Source: Luteimonas arsenica | Lineage (GTDB): Bacteria > Pseudomonadota > Gammaproteobacteria > Xanthomonadales > Xanthomonadaceae | Assembly (NCBI RefSeq): GCF_004352825.1 | Contig: NZ_SJRW01000001.1 | Location: 1,116,001-1,180,000, forward strand | Reading direction: 5' to 3' | DNA length: 64,000 nt | Notes under the pieces: model-generated | What the model was told of the DNA's origin: nothing | The model's input: only the letters and a program-made list of their open reading frames with translations | The model's database searches: none | Translations under genes and position numbers: made by a program | In this document: one piece after another, positions 41,192-50,115 of the stretch | Numbering within the stretch: the first letter of the stretch is position 1 | Layout: the number at the start of each line of letters is the position of its first letter

Positions 41192-42406
41192 GTGAAGCGA
41201 TTTGGACAGGAATTAAAGCGCTTGGTACCCGCTGGGCTTAAGAGGCTTTTGGTCTCAATTTTCTGCGAGAGATGGCTTGAGCTGCCCAGCGGGCCGAGAG
41301 TATTCGTACTTCTTGCGGCCGACTACGGCAACATCGGCGATCTGGCCATCACAGCGGCGCAGCGCAACTTCATCGCGCGGGCTGCACCCAGCCACCATAT
41401 CGTTCCGGTGCCGATCAGTGCCACGCGCGAGGTGATCAGGTCGCTGCGCCGGCAAGTGGTGCCCGGCGACCTGGTCACCATCATCGGCGGCGGAAACATG
41501 GGTTCGCTGTATCCGGATATCGAGGAGCTGCGTCAGCTCGCCATCCGCACATTTCCGAATAACCGGATTGTGTGCTTCCCGCAAAGCCTGGACTGGACGC
41601 AGTCGCCGGAATCAGACACTGCCTTGGCCAGAATCACAGCCACGTACTCGAAGCATCCAGACATCCACGTATTCGCCCGCGAATCCGTGTCGCGCGACAA
41701 GCTGCGCGCCCTCTTCGCCGATCACGCCAATGTGCATATCGGCTATGTGCCGGATGTCGTGCTGAACGCCAGCGCCGCGGAGCTTGGCTTCGATGGCCGG
41801 CCCGAGCCATCGGGCATCCTGCTGTGCATGCGCGACGACCGTGAGCGCTCGCTTGCACCGGAGCAGCTCGCGCAGTTGCGCAAGACGCTGGAAGACACGG
41901 CGCAGGGCATCACCGTGACCGACACCCATGCCGGGGGCGCGCGGCTGGATGAAGCGCACTGCGCGCACCTGCTGGCCGACAAGCTGGCGCAGTTCGCTGG
42001 CGCCAGGCTGGTGGTGACCGACCGCCTGCACGGCATGATCCTGTCACTGGTGGCCGGCACGCCTTGCCTGGTCCTGCCCAACTCCAATCACAAGATTCGC
42101 CAGACCTGGCAGGACTGGCTGTGCGACGTGCCGCAGTTGAGGTTTGTCGAACCGGAGCAGTTCCCGGAACTTCCCGCCGTGGTCGACGCCCTGCTTGCCG
42201 CCCCGCGCCGCGATCCCGGCTTGCCGCCGCTAGATCTCACCCAATACGACAGCCTGCAGCTCCGAGGCACGCACGAGCTAGAGATTCTGCGGGAGGGACG
42301 AAAGGTTCCGGGGTTCTTCTCGCCAGAAACGTACTGGTATGCGTTTCAACGCGGCCCTCGTAACTTATTCCGCAAGCTGAGGCCTGAAAGGAGCAATGTG
42401 TCTTGA
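41192..42406 (+). CDS. Polysaccharide pyruvyl transferase family protein 1
   Basis: The 404-residue protein has AADYGNIGDLAITAAQ near the start, VTIIGGGNMGSLYPDIEEL, VVTDRLHGMILSLVAGTPCL and VLPNSNHKIRQTW, the landmarks of the CsaB/WcaK pyruvyl transferase family. These add a ketal pyruvate from phosphoenolpyruvate to sugars of the repeat unit. The start is GTG. The first 130 bases and the last 150 are lower in GC than the middle (about 41330-42230), so the gene seems mosaic. A second family member lies two genes on. Confidence 0.87.
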   Translation: MKRFGQELKRLVPAGLKRLLVSIFCERWLELPSGPRVFVLLAADYGNIGDLAITAAQRNFIARAAPSHHIVPVPISATREVIRSLRRQVVPGDLVTIIGGGNMGSLYPDIEELRQLAIRTFPNNRIVCFPQSLDWTQSPESDTALARITATYSKHPDIHVFARESVSRDKLRALFADHANVHIGYVPDVVLNASAAELGFDGRPEPSGILLCMRDDRERSLAPEQLAQLRKTLEDTAQGITVTDTHAGGARLDEAHCAHLLADKLAQFAGARLVVTDRLHGMILSLVAGTPCLVLPNSNHKIRQTWQDWLCDVPQLRFVEPEQFPELPAVVDALLAAPRRDPGLPPLDLTQYDSLQLRGTHELEILREGRKVPGFFSPETYWYAFQRGPRNLFRKLRPERSNVS

Positions 42407-42443
42407 ATAGAGAGCCTTGGTTGCAGCTTGAGGAAGCGGAGAC

Positions 42444-43598
42444 ATGATTCTGCTGCTGACTTTCGTGGTGGTCTTGCAGTCGTTTTTGCTTCTTTATCCG
42501 CTCATCAAGCGGAAGCTCGGGCAACGGTGCCGGATGCTGGTCGCGAAGGACGTCAGCTCACTTCAGAGATCGGTTCTTGATGCGGCCAGTAGGAGGTTGT
42601 CGTCGCGACGGGTCTGGATGTCGTTCAATGACGACGAAAGCCTCTACGCCATGCTTGCCGGCTGGAAGAATGTTGTGCTTGGAAGGCGCCGGCATCATGC
42701 CTATGCCTATTTCAATTTTCCAATAGCGTTCCTCTTGCTAGGTCTTCTTGATCACCACACTGCAACAGGGAATAAGCAGGCATTGAGGAACGTGGTGCAC
42801 AAGTGTGAGGACTTGCTCAGCGATGCAGGAGACCTGAAGTTTCAGATTGACAAAATCGATCAGGCCACCTTGGGACTCGTGTTTCTTCGGCTGTATGAAC
42901 TGACCAACGAACCACGCTATCTGGCTGGCTCACATCGGATCAACGAAGGTATCCAGGGCTTCAAGGGGGACGACGGCCTGTACCGGTACAGGCTGGGGCT
43001 CGAAATCTTCTTTATCGACACCATTGGCCTGCTGTGCCCGTTCCTGGTGCGATATGCCCAGGTCACAGGTGCAGTTTCCGCGCTGGAGGATGCCGAAAGG
43101 CAGGTGAGGTTTGCGCTGTCTCACTGCATTGAGTCGAAGCAAGGACTAGCAGTTCATGCGTTCGACTTGATCCGTCAACAGCCGCTTGGCTCAGTCAACT
43201 GGGCGCGTGGCATGGGCTGGCTTCTCCTCGGCCTTTCCGAGGTGGTCCGTGCAGGACGCGATCAGGCCTTGCGGGACGCGATGCGAGAGTACGCAGACGT
43301 ACTCGAGGGCATGCAGGAGCCCGGAGGTTACTGGCCCCAGTTCCTTGGACACACGAATGACAAGACAATCGATTCGTCGGGCACGCTGATGTTTCTTTAT
43401 GCCTTCCAGCAAAGCGGAGTCCATAGTATTGATGCTGCGGAAGCAGTGGCGCTAGCAGCGCTGTGCGTCGACCATCGAGGGCGGGTGGTGCATGCATCCG
43501 GGGACACGATCTACATCAACAAGTACTCCCGTGCAAAGGGGGCATCGGAACTGAGCCAGGGCCTGATGCTCTCCCTGCTGTCGGGACTTAAGCCATGA
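42444..43598 (+). CDS. GH88/GH105-like glycoside hydrolase with N-terminal membrane anchor
   Basis: The 384-residue protein starts with a hydrophobic helix (MILLLTFVVVLQSFLLLYPLI) and then an alpha/alpha-barrel-like domain. DTIGLLCPFLVRYA, VNWARGMGWLLLGLSEV and DSSGTLMFLYAF match motifs of unsaturated glucuronyl/rhamnogalacturonyl hydrolases. Such enzymes hydrolyse sugars with a 4,5-unsaturated uronic end, left by lyases. A membrane-bound copy inside a biosynthetic locus could trim or edit polymer, or have a different activity. It overlaps the next gene (ATGA). Confidence 0.75.
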   Translation: MILLLTFVVVLQSFLLLYPLIKRKLGQRCRMLVAKDVSSLQRSVLDAASRRLSSRRVWMSFNDDESLYAMLAGWKNVVLGRRRHHAYAYFNFPIAFLLLGLLDHHTATGNKQALRNVVHKCEDLLSDAGDLKFQIDKIDQATLGLVFLRLYELTNEPRYLAGSHRINEGIQGFKGDDGLYRYRLGLEIFFIDTIGLLCPFLVRYAQVTGAVSALEDAERQVRFALSHCIESKQGLAVHAFDLIRQQPLGSVNWARGMGWLLLGLSEVVRAGRDQALRDAMREYADVLEGMQEPGGYWPQFLGHTNDKTIDSSGTLMFLYAFQQSGVHSIDAAEAVALAALCVDHRGRVVHASGDTIYINKYSRAKGASELSQGLMLSLLSGLKP

Positions 43599-44734
43599 GG
43601 GTTGGGGTTCTCACTCTTCCGCTTTGGCACAACTACGGTGGCGTTCTGCAGACGTACGCATTGCAGGTTGCACTTCGCCGCCTTGGAATGGATGCGGTGC
43701 ATATCGACGTGCAGAGAGAGGAGCCTGCGTCAGCGGCAGGCGCATGGCGCAATATCAAGCGGATCGCCAGACGCCGCCTGCGGGGCAAGGCTTCGCCCTA
43801 TTACCCGAACTGGCGGGAGAGGGCGATCATCTCTCGTCACACCAGAGCGTTTGTCGATAAGGAGATCGTTCCTTCAACCGGCGCTGTCTCTTTCAATGAT
43901 CTCGCATCGGTCAGCCAGGAGCTGGACGCCATCATTGTTGGCAGTGACCAGGTATGGCGTCCGGAGTATGCGCCTGAGCTTGCCGCCTACTTTCTTGAGT
44001 TTGTTGCGGCCGGCACCGGCAAGCTTGCCTACGCAGCATCGTTCGGAACCGCGGATTGGAGGTTCGACGAACAGCAGACGCGCAGGATTGCGAACGCGCT
44101 GGACGGGTTCGATGCAGTCTCAGTCCGCGAGGCCAGTGCGGTCGACCTTCTCCGGGATAATGTTGGCTTTGAATCGGCGCAGGTGTGCGACCCCACCATG
44201 CTGCTTGAAGCCGCAGACTATCGGGCGCTGCTCGATCAGGAGCCCCAGTCTCCGGCTTTCGATGATGGCGTCTTCGCCTATGTCCTAGACGCGTCGGAGC
44301 CACGCATGGCCAGCCTGCCAGGTATCGCCGGAAGGCTGTCCTTGCCATTGTTCACCATGATGCCTCGGCCGTTCGACGAAGGATTCAGGAAGCAGCCGGA
44401 TCACTACGTGTTTCCGCCCGTTTCTCATTGGCTGGCCGCCTTCGACGCGAGTCGATTCGTGGTTACGGATTCCTTCCACGGCTGCGTCTTTTCGATAATC
44501 TTCAACAAGCCTTTCGTCGCCGTGGCCAACCCTGAGCGGGGGCGCGCGCGGTTCGAGTCATTGCTTGAGGCTTTCGGCCTTTCCGACCGGCTGGTCGAGG
44601 ACAGTGCGGAGGTCACGGACGAATTGGTCCAACGGCCAATCGACTGGATTCAAGTGAACCAGGAACGCCTAGCTTTGCGTGATCAGGGCATAGCATTTCT
44701 CTCACGAAGCCTGACAGGAATACATGCGCGATGA
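43595..44734 (+). CDS. Polysaccharide pyruvyl transferase family protein 2
   Basis: This 379-residue protein shows the long-form pyruvyl transferase motifs: LWHNYGGVLQTYALQVALRR at the start, IIVGSDQVWRPEY, AYAASFGTADWRFDE, and VTDSFHGCVFSIIFNKPFVA followed by RGRARFESLLEAFGL. It is only distantly similar to the family member at 41192, so the two probably modify different sugars or one is a non-pyruvyl variant. It overlaps both neighbours by four bases, in a chain of translationally coupled genes. Confidence 0.87.
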   Translation: MRVGVLTLPLWHNYGGVLQTYALQVALRRLGMDAVHIDVQREEPASAAGAWRNIKRIARRRLRGKASPYYPNWRERAIISRHTRAFVDKEIVPSTGAVSFNDLASVSQELDAIIVGSDQVWRPEYAPELAAYFLEFVAAGTGKLAYAASFGTADWRFDEQQTRRIANALDGFDAVSVREASAVDLLRDNVGFESAQVCDPTMLLEAADYRALLDQEPQSPAFDDGVFAYVLDASEPRMASLPGIAGRLSLPLFTMMPRPFDEGFRKQPDHYVFPPVSHWLAAFDASRFVVTDSFHGCVFSIIFNKPFVAVANPERGRARFESLLEAFGLSDRLVEDSAEVTDELVQRPIDWIQVNQERLALRDQGIAFLSRSLTGIHAR

Positions 44735-45753
44735 CTATGCCTAGCGTGTCGGTGATAGTGCCGGTGTACAACGGTGAGAGGTTCATCGAGGAATGTCTTC
44801 GCAGCATCTCCGGGCAGCGACTCGATGATGTCGAGATCATCGTAGTCGACGATGGATCAACGGACGGGACTGCCGCCATCTGCCGCCAGTACGTGGCGAA
44901 GGAGCCGCGCGCCAGGTTCATTCAGAAGGACAACGCAGGCGTATCCGCCGCCCGCAACAGCGGGCTTGACCTTGCCAAGGGCAGATACATCGCGTTTGTC
45001 GATGCCGATGACTGGGTGGCCGAAGATGGTCTGGTGCAACTGCTCGGCAGGGCTGATGCCAGCGGCGCCGATATCGTCATGGGTGACTACCTGATCTTCG
45101 ACAACGGTCGGACTGTACGGCGGGTCATCGCTCCCGTGAAGACAGCGCAACAGGCTCTGTCTGGCGTCCTGTCTGGGGAATATCACAGTGCGCTGTGGAA
45201 CAAGCTGGTCCGGCGCGACCTGATGCTCGCGGCCCGCTTTCCTGAGGAGATCGGCTATCTCGAAGATTCCGTTGTCCTGTCTCGGATTCTGGTGAACGGG
45301 CAGCCCAAAGTGGCCTTCGTCAACGAAGTTGTTTATGTCTACAGACAGCACTGCGACGCAGTGACGTCCTCTGGCGGGCGAAAGTTGCTTGATCAGTTTA
45401 AGGCGCACACGCTGATTGCCGAGTGTTTGCACCAATCCGGAGGTGGGGATGCAGTCAGAGAGATCCTGGCGCACAAGATCCTTCATGGAACTTGGTTCGT
45501 GCTTACGATGATCGATGGGAGTCTTCTGGAAGAAGCTGTTTCGCGGGCAAAGAGTCATTTTCAGGCGACCAGAGAGCAGCGGAGGTTCGGTTCCGCAGGA
45601 ATCAAGTCGATGCTTCTGAATGGATTGCTTTCGCTTCCTCAGCCGCTCGCGGTCGTAGGTTTCCGCGGACTGCGTGGAGCCTTGGCATGGGCGTCTCCAG
45701 CTAGGCGAAAGGCGGCCAGCCAGGTCAGATCTGTCTCGAGCGGAGTGGCTTAG
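44731..45753 (+). CDS. Family 2 glycosyltransferase
   Basis: This 340-residue GT-A enzyme opens VSVIVPVYNGERFIEECLRS, with IIVVDDGSTDGTAAIC, AGVSAARNSGLDLAKG and FVDADDWVAEDGL. It resembles EpsH/EpsJ-type transferases of exopolysaccharide loci. A conserved acceptor-side segment (HSALWNKLVRRDLM, then EEIGYLEDSV) follows, as is typical of this subgroup. The start overlaps the previous stop. The donor sugar is unknown. Confidence 0.92.
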   Translation: MTMPSVSVIVPVYNGERFIEECLRSISGQRLDDVEIIVVDDGSTDGTAAICRQYVAKEPRARFIQKDNAGVSAARNSGLDLAKGRYIAFVDADDWVAEDGLVQLLGRADASGADIVMGDYLIFDNGRTVRRVIAPVKTAQQALSGVLSGEYHSALWNKLVRRDLMLAARFPEEIGYLEDSVVLSRILVNGQPKVAFVNEVVYVYRQHCDAVTSSGGRKLLDQFKAHTLIAECLHQSGGGDAVREILAHKILHGTWFVLTMIDGSLLEEAVSRAKSHFQATREQRRFGSAGIKSMLLNGLLSLPQPLAVVGFRGLRGALAWASPARRKAASQVRSVSSGVA

Positions 45754-45840
45754 CATGGCGTCGTATCTTTTCGTTTTGACCAGGGATCGCGTGGACGAGC
45801 TAGACAAAGCCCCGGCGCGCGCCGACGTGGAGCCTGATCG

Positions 45841-46938
45841 ATGACCGTCCGGCGCGTGCTCCACATCGTCGGCCGCATGGATCGCGCCGGCGCCGAGACC
45901 ATGGTGATGAACCTGTACCGCGAGATCGACAGGACAAAGTTCCAGTTCGACTTCGTGTACTTCACGGCCGCGCCCTGCGACTACGACGAGGAAATCGAGG
46001 CGCTGGGGGGGCGGATCCAACGGATTACCGCAGGTAATCCTCTTTCGCGATTCCTCGCCCTGTGGCGGCTGTTGCGCGGCGGCTCGTGGACCATCGTGCA
46101 TGCGCATACCCTGTTCAGCAGTGGGATGCATCTGGCGGCGGCGCGGCTGGCCGGCATCCCGCATCGCGTGGCGCACTCCCACAGTACGCAGGACGCGAAC
46201 AGTACGAGCCGGGCAGGGCGACTGTATCAGAGCCTGATGCGACGCTTGCTTGCATGGGCACCCAATGCGTACGTGGCCTGCGGTGTGGCAGCGGCCGAAT
46301 ATCTGTTTCCGGGGCGACGTGATGTCACAGTGATTCCCAACGCGATCGACATCGACCGCTTCGCCGGTGCGTCGGGAGCCCACATTCGCAGCGAACTGGA
46401 CGTGTCTGTTGATTGCCTGGTAATCCTGCAGGTGGGGCGGTATATGCCGGTGAAGAATCATCTGTTCTCGGTGCAGATCGCCGTCGCACTGAGGGAGGCG
46501 GGCGTGGACTACCGGATGCTGTTCGTCGGCACCGGCCCCGAGCAGGCCAAGATCGAGGCGTCGGTCAAAGCGCACGGCCTGCAGGAACAGGTGATTCTGC
46601 TCGGCCTGCGCGAGGATATTCCGGAGCTGATGGCGGCCGCGGACGTCATGCTGATGCCCTCGCTGCATGAGGGGTTCCCGGTGGTGCTGGTGGAGTCGCA
46701 GGCGGCGGGTTTGCCGGCCTTGGTGTCCAGCGCGATATCTCCTGAGGTTGATCTTGGGTTGGACCTGGTCGAGATGCTTGGACTGGATGACCCGGCAGCT
46801 CTATGGGCGCAGTCGGTTTGCCAGCTGCGCCGCGCCAGCGTTGCGGAGCAGACCCTCAGGAGCGGTGCACTTGCAGAGCGGGGGTTTTCTTCGGCATCCG
46901 GGGCTCGTCTGCTTGAAGGAGTCTACGGCGCAGCATGA
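45841..46938 (+). CDS. Family 4 glycosyltransferase (EpsF-like)
   Basis: This 365-residue GT-B enzyme has VRRVLHIVGRMDRAGAETMV at the N-terminus, VAHSHSTQDANSTSR, VIPNAIDIDRF, ILQVGRYMPVKNH, and MPSLHEGFPVVLVESQAAGL with the EX7E-type motif. This matches the EpsF-like group of family 4 transferases, which commonly sits with EpsG-type polymerases, as it does here. ATG 45841 follows an 87-base gap. The end overlaps the EpsG-like gene. Confidence 0.92.
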   Translation: MTVRRVLHIVGRMDRAGAETMVMNLYREIDRTKFQFDFVYFTAAPCDYDEEIEALGGRIQRITAGNPLSRFLALWRLLRGGSWTIVHAHTLFSSGMHLAAARLAGIPHRVAHSHSTQDANSTSRAGRLYQSLMRRLLAWAPNAYVACGVAAAEYLFPGRRDVTVIPNAIDIDRFAGASGAHIRSELDVSVDCLVILQVGRYMPVKNHLFSVQIAVALREAGVDYRMLFVGTGPEQAKIEASVKAHGLQEQVILLGLREDIPELMAAADVMLMPSLHEGFPVVLVESQAAGLPALVSSAISPEVDLGLDLVEMLGLDDPAALWAQSVCQLRRASVAEQTLRSGALAERGFSSASGARLLEGVYGAA

Positions 46939-48002
46939 TTCCCTATCTTCTGCTTCTGTTCTTTGTCGTGTTTACGGCCTATTTCGGCCGCAGATCCGGC
47001 AGCAAGGTCGCGCACCGAATCAGCATTGGCGCGGTTATGGTTGCGTTGGTCGGCTTCGCGGGCCTCCGCGACTATCGGGTCGGCACGGATACCGGCACAT
47101 ACGTGCGGCAGTTCAGTTTCAGCGAATCGTTTGCCAGTGTGACGGATCGTGGGAGCGAAGTCGGATACGGACTTCTCGCCTGGTTGGCAAGGAATATTTC
47201 CGATTCCTACACTGTCCTGCTTCTGATGATTGCGGCGATTGTGGTGTCTTGTTACGTGCCCACCATCGTCAAGCTGACGCGTCGCTACGAGACGGCGCTG
47301 TTCCTCTTCATTACCCTCGGCGTTTACACGTTCTTCTTCAATGGCGCCAGGCAGGGCATCGCGGCCGCCATCTGCTTCGCCGCGCTTCCATTTCTCTTGG
47401 AGCGCAGGCTGATTCCCTACCTGCTCACGGTAGGCGTAGCCGCGCTGTTCCATCAGACCGCATTGATAGCCCTTGTGCTGTATCCATTGGCCTCGCCGCG
47501 GGTTGACTGGCGCAGGCTGGCGCTGGTGGGAGCAGCGACGGTGGTGCTGGTGGTGTTTCTGCAGGTTTTCGTGGGCCTTGCAGCCACGTTGCTCGATGAC
47601 AAGTTCGCCGCTTACGCAGTGGAAGGCGAGGGCGGCGGACAGGTCTGGGTCGCGTTTCTACTGGGGCAGGGGGTCATGCTGTACCTGTTCAAGGACAAGG
47701 TCCGTGATCAAAATGGGTACTACGGACGCCTGCTCAACATCTACCTGATCGGTCTGATCCCGGCGGTGGCGTCCACGCTGTCCGGAGTGAATCCTTCTGG
47801 TCTATTACGGCTGCACCTGTACTTCAGCTCAGTGGCAGTGCTGTTGTGGCCGATGGTGTTCCTGCAGTTCAAGACCACGCCGCTTCGTGGGCTTCTGGCG
47901 CTAGGCTTCGCCGGCGTGACCTTGCTGTTCTTCCTGCTGACGACCAGCACGTTCAGCAACTTGACTCCATATCGACTCAACCTGGAGATGGTTTCATGGT
48001 GA
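46935..48002 (+). CDS. EpsG-family polysaccharide polymerase
   Basis: This 355-residue membrane protein has about ten helices and the EpsG landmarks GLRDYRVGTDTGTYV and FFNGARQGIAAAICFAALPF. EpsG proteins are Wzy-type polymerases that join repeat units in the periplasm. It is encoded between two glycosyltransferases and overlaps both genes. The locus has another candidate polymerase/ligase at 32393, so division of labour is an open question. Confidence 0.9.
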   Translation: MIPYLLLLFFVVFTAYFGRRSGSKVAHRISIGAVMVALVGFAGLRDYRVGTDTGTYVRQFSFSESFASVTDRGSEVGYGLLAWLARNISDSYTVLLLMIAAIVVSCYVPTIVKLTRRYETALFLFITLGVYTFFFNGARQGIAAAICFAALPFLLERRLIPYLLTVGVAALFHQTALIALVLYPLASPRVDWRRLALVGAATVVLVVFLQVFVGLAATLLDDKFAAYAVEGEGGGQVWVAFLLGQGVMLYLFKDKVRDQNGYYGRLLNIYLIGLIPAVASTLSGVNPSGLLRLHLYFSSVAVLLWPMVFLQFKTTPLRGLLALGFAGVTLLFFLLTTSTFSNLTPYRLNLEMVSW

Positions 48003-48922
48003 GTGGGCGACTGCCATCGGTGACAATTGGAATCCCGTTCTACAACGCGGAAACCACGCTTCTGGATTCCGTGAGGTCGGTTTTTGCCCAAACGCATCAG
48101 AACTGGGAGTTGATCCTGCTCGACGATGGCTCGACGGATGGCTCATTGGAGATCGCCCGCTCCATCGACGACCCCCGTGTCAGGGTTTACTCAGACGGCA
48201 AGAACAAGCGGCTTGCCGCGCGCCTCAACGAGATGACTCGTTTGGCCAATCACGACTATCTGGCAAGAATGGATGCAGACGATCTCATGTCGCCTACAAG
48301 GCTCGAGCGCCAGTTGCAGTTGTTGGCATCCAGGCCGGATATCGACTTGGTGGCCACTGGGGTATGTTCACTGAGCGACGACTACCTGCCGGTTGGTATC
48401 AGACCCGTTGCCCCGGGGCATGCGGTTACGCCACGTGGATTGTTGTCCGGCCAGTCGGGAATTCTCCATGCTTCAGTCCTTGGCCGGCGGGAGTGGTTTC
48501 AGCGGAATCCCTACAAGGAATCTCTCGCGAAGTCCCAAGACACGAATCTCTGGGTGCAGGCGTATTCAAGAAATGACTTGCGGGTCGCCTTCGTTCCCGA
48601 TCCGCTCTACTACTATCGAGAGGATGGCAACGTCAGCACGCCAAAACTGCTGCTTGCGTACAGGATCGGCCGGCATACGATCGTGACCGATGCAAAAGGC
48701 GGATTCAGCATGTGGGAGCGTGCGCGGGCCATCGCTGTGTCCTATGGAAAGTCGCTGGCGGTCGTCGCGCTGTCCAGCCTCGGAAAGCTTGACCTGATTC
48801 GAAGCCGCCGCAACAAGGTGGTTCCGACTGGCGTAGTCAATGAAGCGCTGGTCAGCGAGATTGCGTCGATTCGAAGTATCGACCTGCCTTGTAGTGCCGG
48901 CCGCGCAGGCGTGTCTGGATGA
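47996..48922 (+). CDS. Family 2 glycosyltransferase
   Basis: The 308-residue protein starts PSVTIGIPFYNAETTLLDSVRSV and has LILLDDGSTDGSLEIAR, RLAARLNEMTRLANHDYLAR and MDADDLMSPTRLERQL, the GT2 fold of the WaaV/HyaD-like subgroup. ATG 47996 is inside the end of the EpsG-like gene; GTG 47999 is possible. After the catalytic part it has SGILHASVLGRREWFQRNPY, likely acceptor binding. The acceptor cannot be deduced. Confidence 0.9.
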   Translation: MVSGRLPSVTIGIPFYNAETTLLDSVRSVFAQTHQNWELILLDDGSTDGSLEIARSIDDPRVRVYSDGKNKRLAARLNEMTRLANHDYLARMDADDLMSPTRLERQLQLLASRPDIDLVATGVCSLSDDYLPVGIRPVAPGHAVTPRGLLSGQSGILHASVLGRREWFQRNPYKESLAKSQDTNLWVQAYSRNDLRVAFVPDPLYYYREDGNVSTPKLLLAYRIGRHTIVTDAKGGFSMWERARAIAVSYGKSLAVVALSSLGKLDLIRSRRNKVVPTGVVNEALVSEIASIRSIDLPCSAGRAGVSG

Positions 48923-50082
48923 GGCGGCGCTTGTGCTTCGTGGTCACGGATGCGCTGTCCTTCAATGTCCTGTATCGCGGTCAGCTTGAGTACCTCCACA
49001 GTGAGGGCTTTGACCTCACGCTGATCTGCGGCGGATCAGACGATCAGTTGGACTCGCTCCGGGCGCGGAACGTTGGCCGCGTGGTGGATCTTGGGCTTGT
49101 TCGTGCGCCGAGCCTGTGGGCGGATGGCGTTTCGCTGCTGCGCCTGTTGTGGCATTTCTGCTTCCATCGCTACGATCTCGTCCTGACTTCAACGCCTAAA
49201 GCGCTGTTGCTTGGCAGCTTGGCGGCCTGCCTGACCCTGCAGAGTCGCCGTGTGGCCTTCTTCCGGGGTCGGGTATACGAGAACTTTCGTGGAATGCGGC
49301 GCAAGGTGTTTCGGCTCTTCGACCGCGTCAGTGTTGCCTGTGTGCACGAAGTGCTGTTTGTGTCCCGCTCGCTGATGTCGGAGTTCGTGGCCGAGATCCC
49401 TGCAGCCGGACCGAAGGGCCGCGTCTTGGGCAATGGATCAGGCAACGGGGTCGACACGCTCGCCTTCACGCCGGATGCGGCTCCAGTGGCGCGGGTTGAA
49501 GCGATCAGGCAGGAGCTGAATCTGTCTGCCAGCGATTTCGTGATGCTGGTGGTTGGCCGCATATGCAGCGACAAGGGCCTGAATGAGATTGCGCAAGTGG
49601 CCGAGCGCCTGGCAGGTTCGGCTGCACGGCTGGTTCTGGTCGGGCCTCCGGAAGGCGAATCGGAAACTGCACAGCTGGGCCAGCTTGTGTCATCGAGGAT
49701 GGTCCGCCATGTGCCGTTCACGCCTGACGTGGCGTCGTACTTTGCACTGGCCGATGTGCACCTGTTCCTCTCGCACCGGGAAGGCTTCGGCAACGTGGCC
49801 ATCGAGGCGGCGGCGATGGGCGTGCCGACGATTGCCTTCGACGTCGTTGGCGTTCGCGACAGCGTGGAGCATGGCGTGAGCGGGATCCGGGTGCCGTTCG
49901 GTGACGTGGAAGCCGTCGTGGCGGTACTGCAGGAGATGGTCGAGAATCCCGAGCGTACGCGGTTGCGCTTTGCGGGCGCGCGCCAGTGGGCGATTGACCG
50001 ATTCGCGCGTGAGCGGGTGTGGACAACGTACGCGGACTACTACAGGAAAGTTGGTGTTGGGGTCGAGGTGGAGCATGACTGA
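48919..50082 (+). CDS. Family 4 glycosyltransferase
   Basis: This 387-residue GT-B protein has an N-terminal domain like CapM/WbpT transferases (LCFVVTDALSFNVLYRGQLE; LTSTPKALLLGSLAACL) and a C-terminal donor domain with LGNGSGNGVDT, VVGRICSDKGLNEIAQVAE and FLSHREGFGNVAIEAAAMGV. The variant EGFG...EA follows the EX7E pattern. It probably uses a GlcNAc- or galactosaminuronate-type donor, by analogy only. The ATGA overlap ties it to the preceding GT2 gene. Confidence 0.92.
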   Translation: MRRRLCFVVTDALSFNVLYRGQLEYLHSEGFDLTLICGGSDDQLDSLRARNVGRVVDLGLVRAPSLWADGVSLLRLLWHFCFHRYDLVLTSTPKALLLGSLAACLTLQSRRVAFFRGRVYENFRGMRRKVFRLFDRVSVACVHEVLFVSRSLMSEFVAEIPAAGPKGRVLGNGSGNGVDTLAFTPDAAPVARVEAIRQELNLSASDFVMLVVGRICSDKGLNEIAQVAERLAGSAARLVLVGPPEGESETAQLGQLVSSRMVRHVPFTPDVASYFALADVHLFLSHREGFGNVAIEAAAMGVPTIAFDVVGVRDSVEHGVSGIRVPFGDVEAVVAVLQEMVENPERTRLRFAGARQWAIDRFARERVWTTYADYYRKVGVGVEVEHD

Positions 50083-50115
50083 TCCCCGCTTTGCGCAGCC
50101 GGGAGTCCTGGAGCG

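Larger units (their letters stand above)
35081..41330. other. Lower-GC segment of the polysaccharide cassette
   Basis: GC drops sharply relative to flanks. By count, 37501-37560 has 23 G/C of 60, while 18601-18660 has 46 of 60. The left edge coincides with the epimerase remnant. The right edge lies inside the pyruvyl transferase gene, where codon use turns GC-rich near 41330. Confidence 0.7.

Noticed and set aside
45754..45840. Open frame joining the GT2 end to the GT4 start
   Set aside because: The 87-base gap has no start with a ribosome-binding site other than the GT4 ATG.
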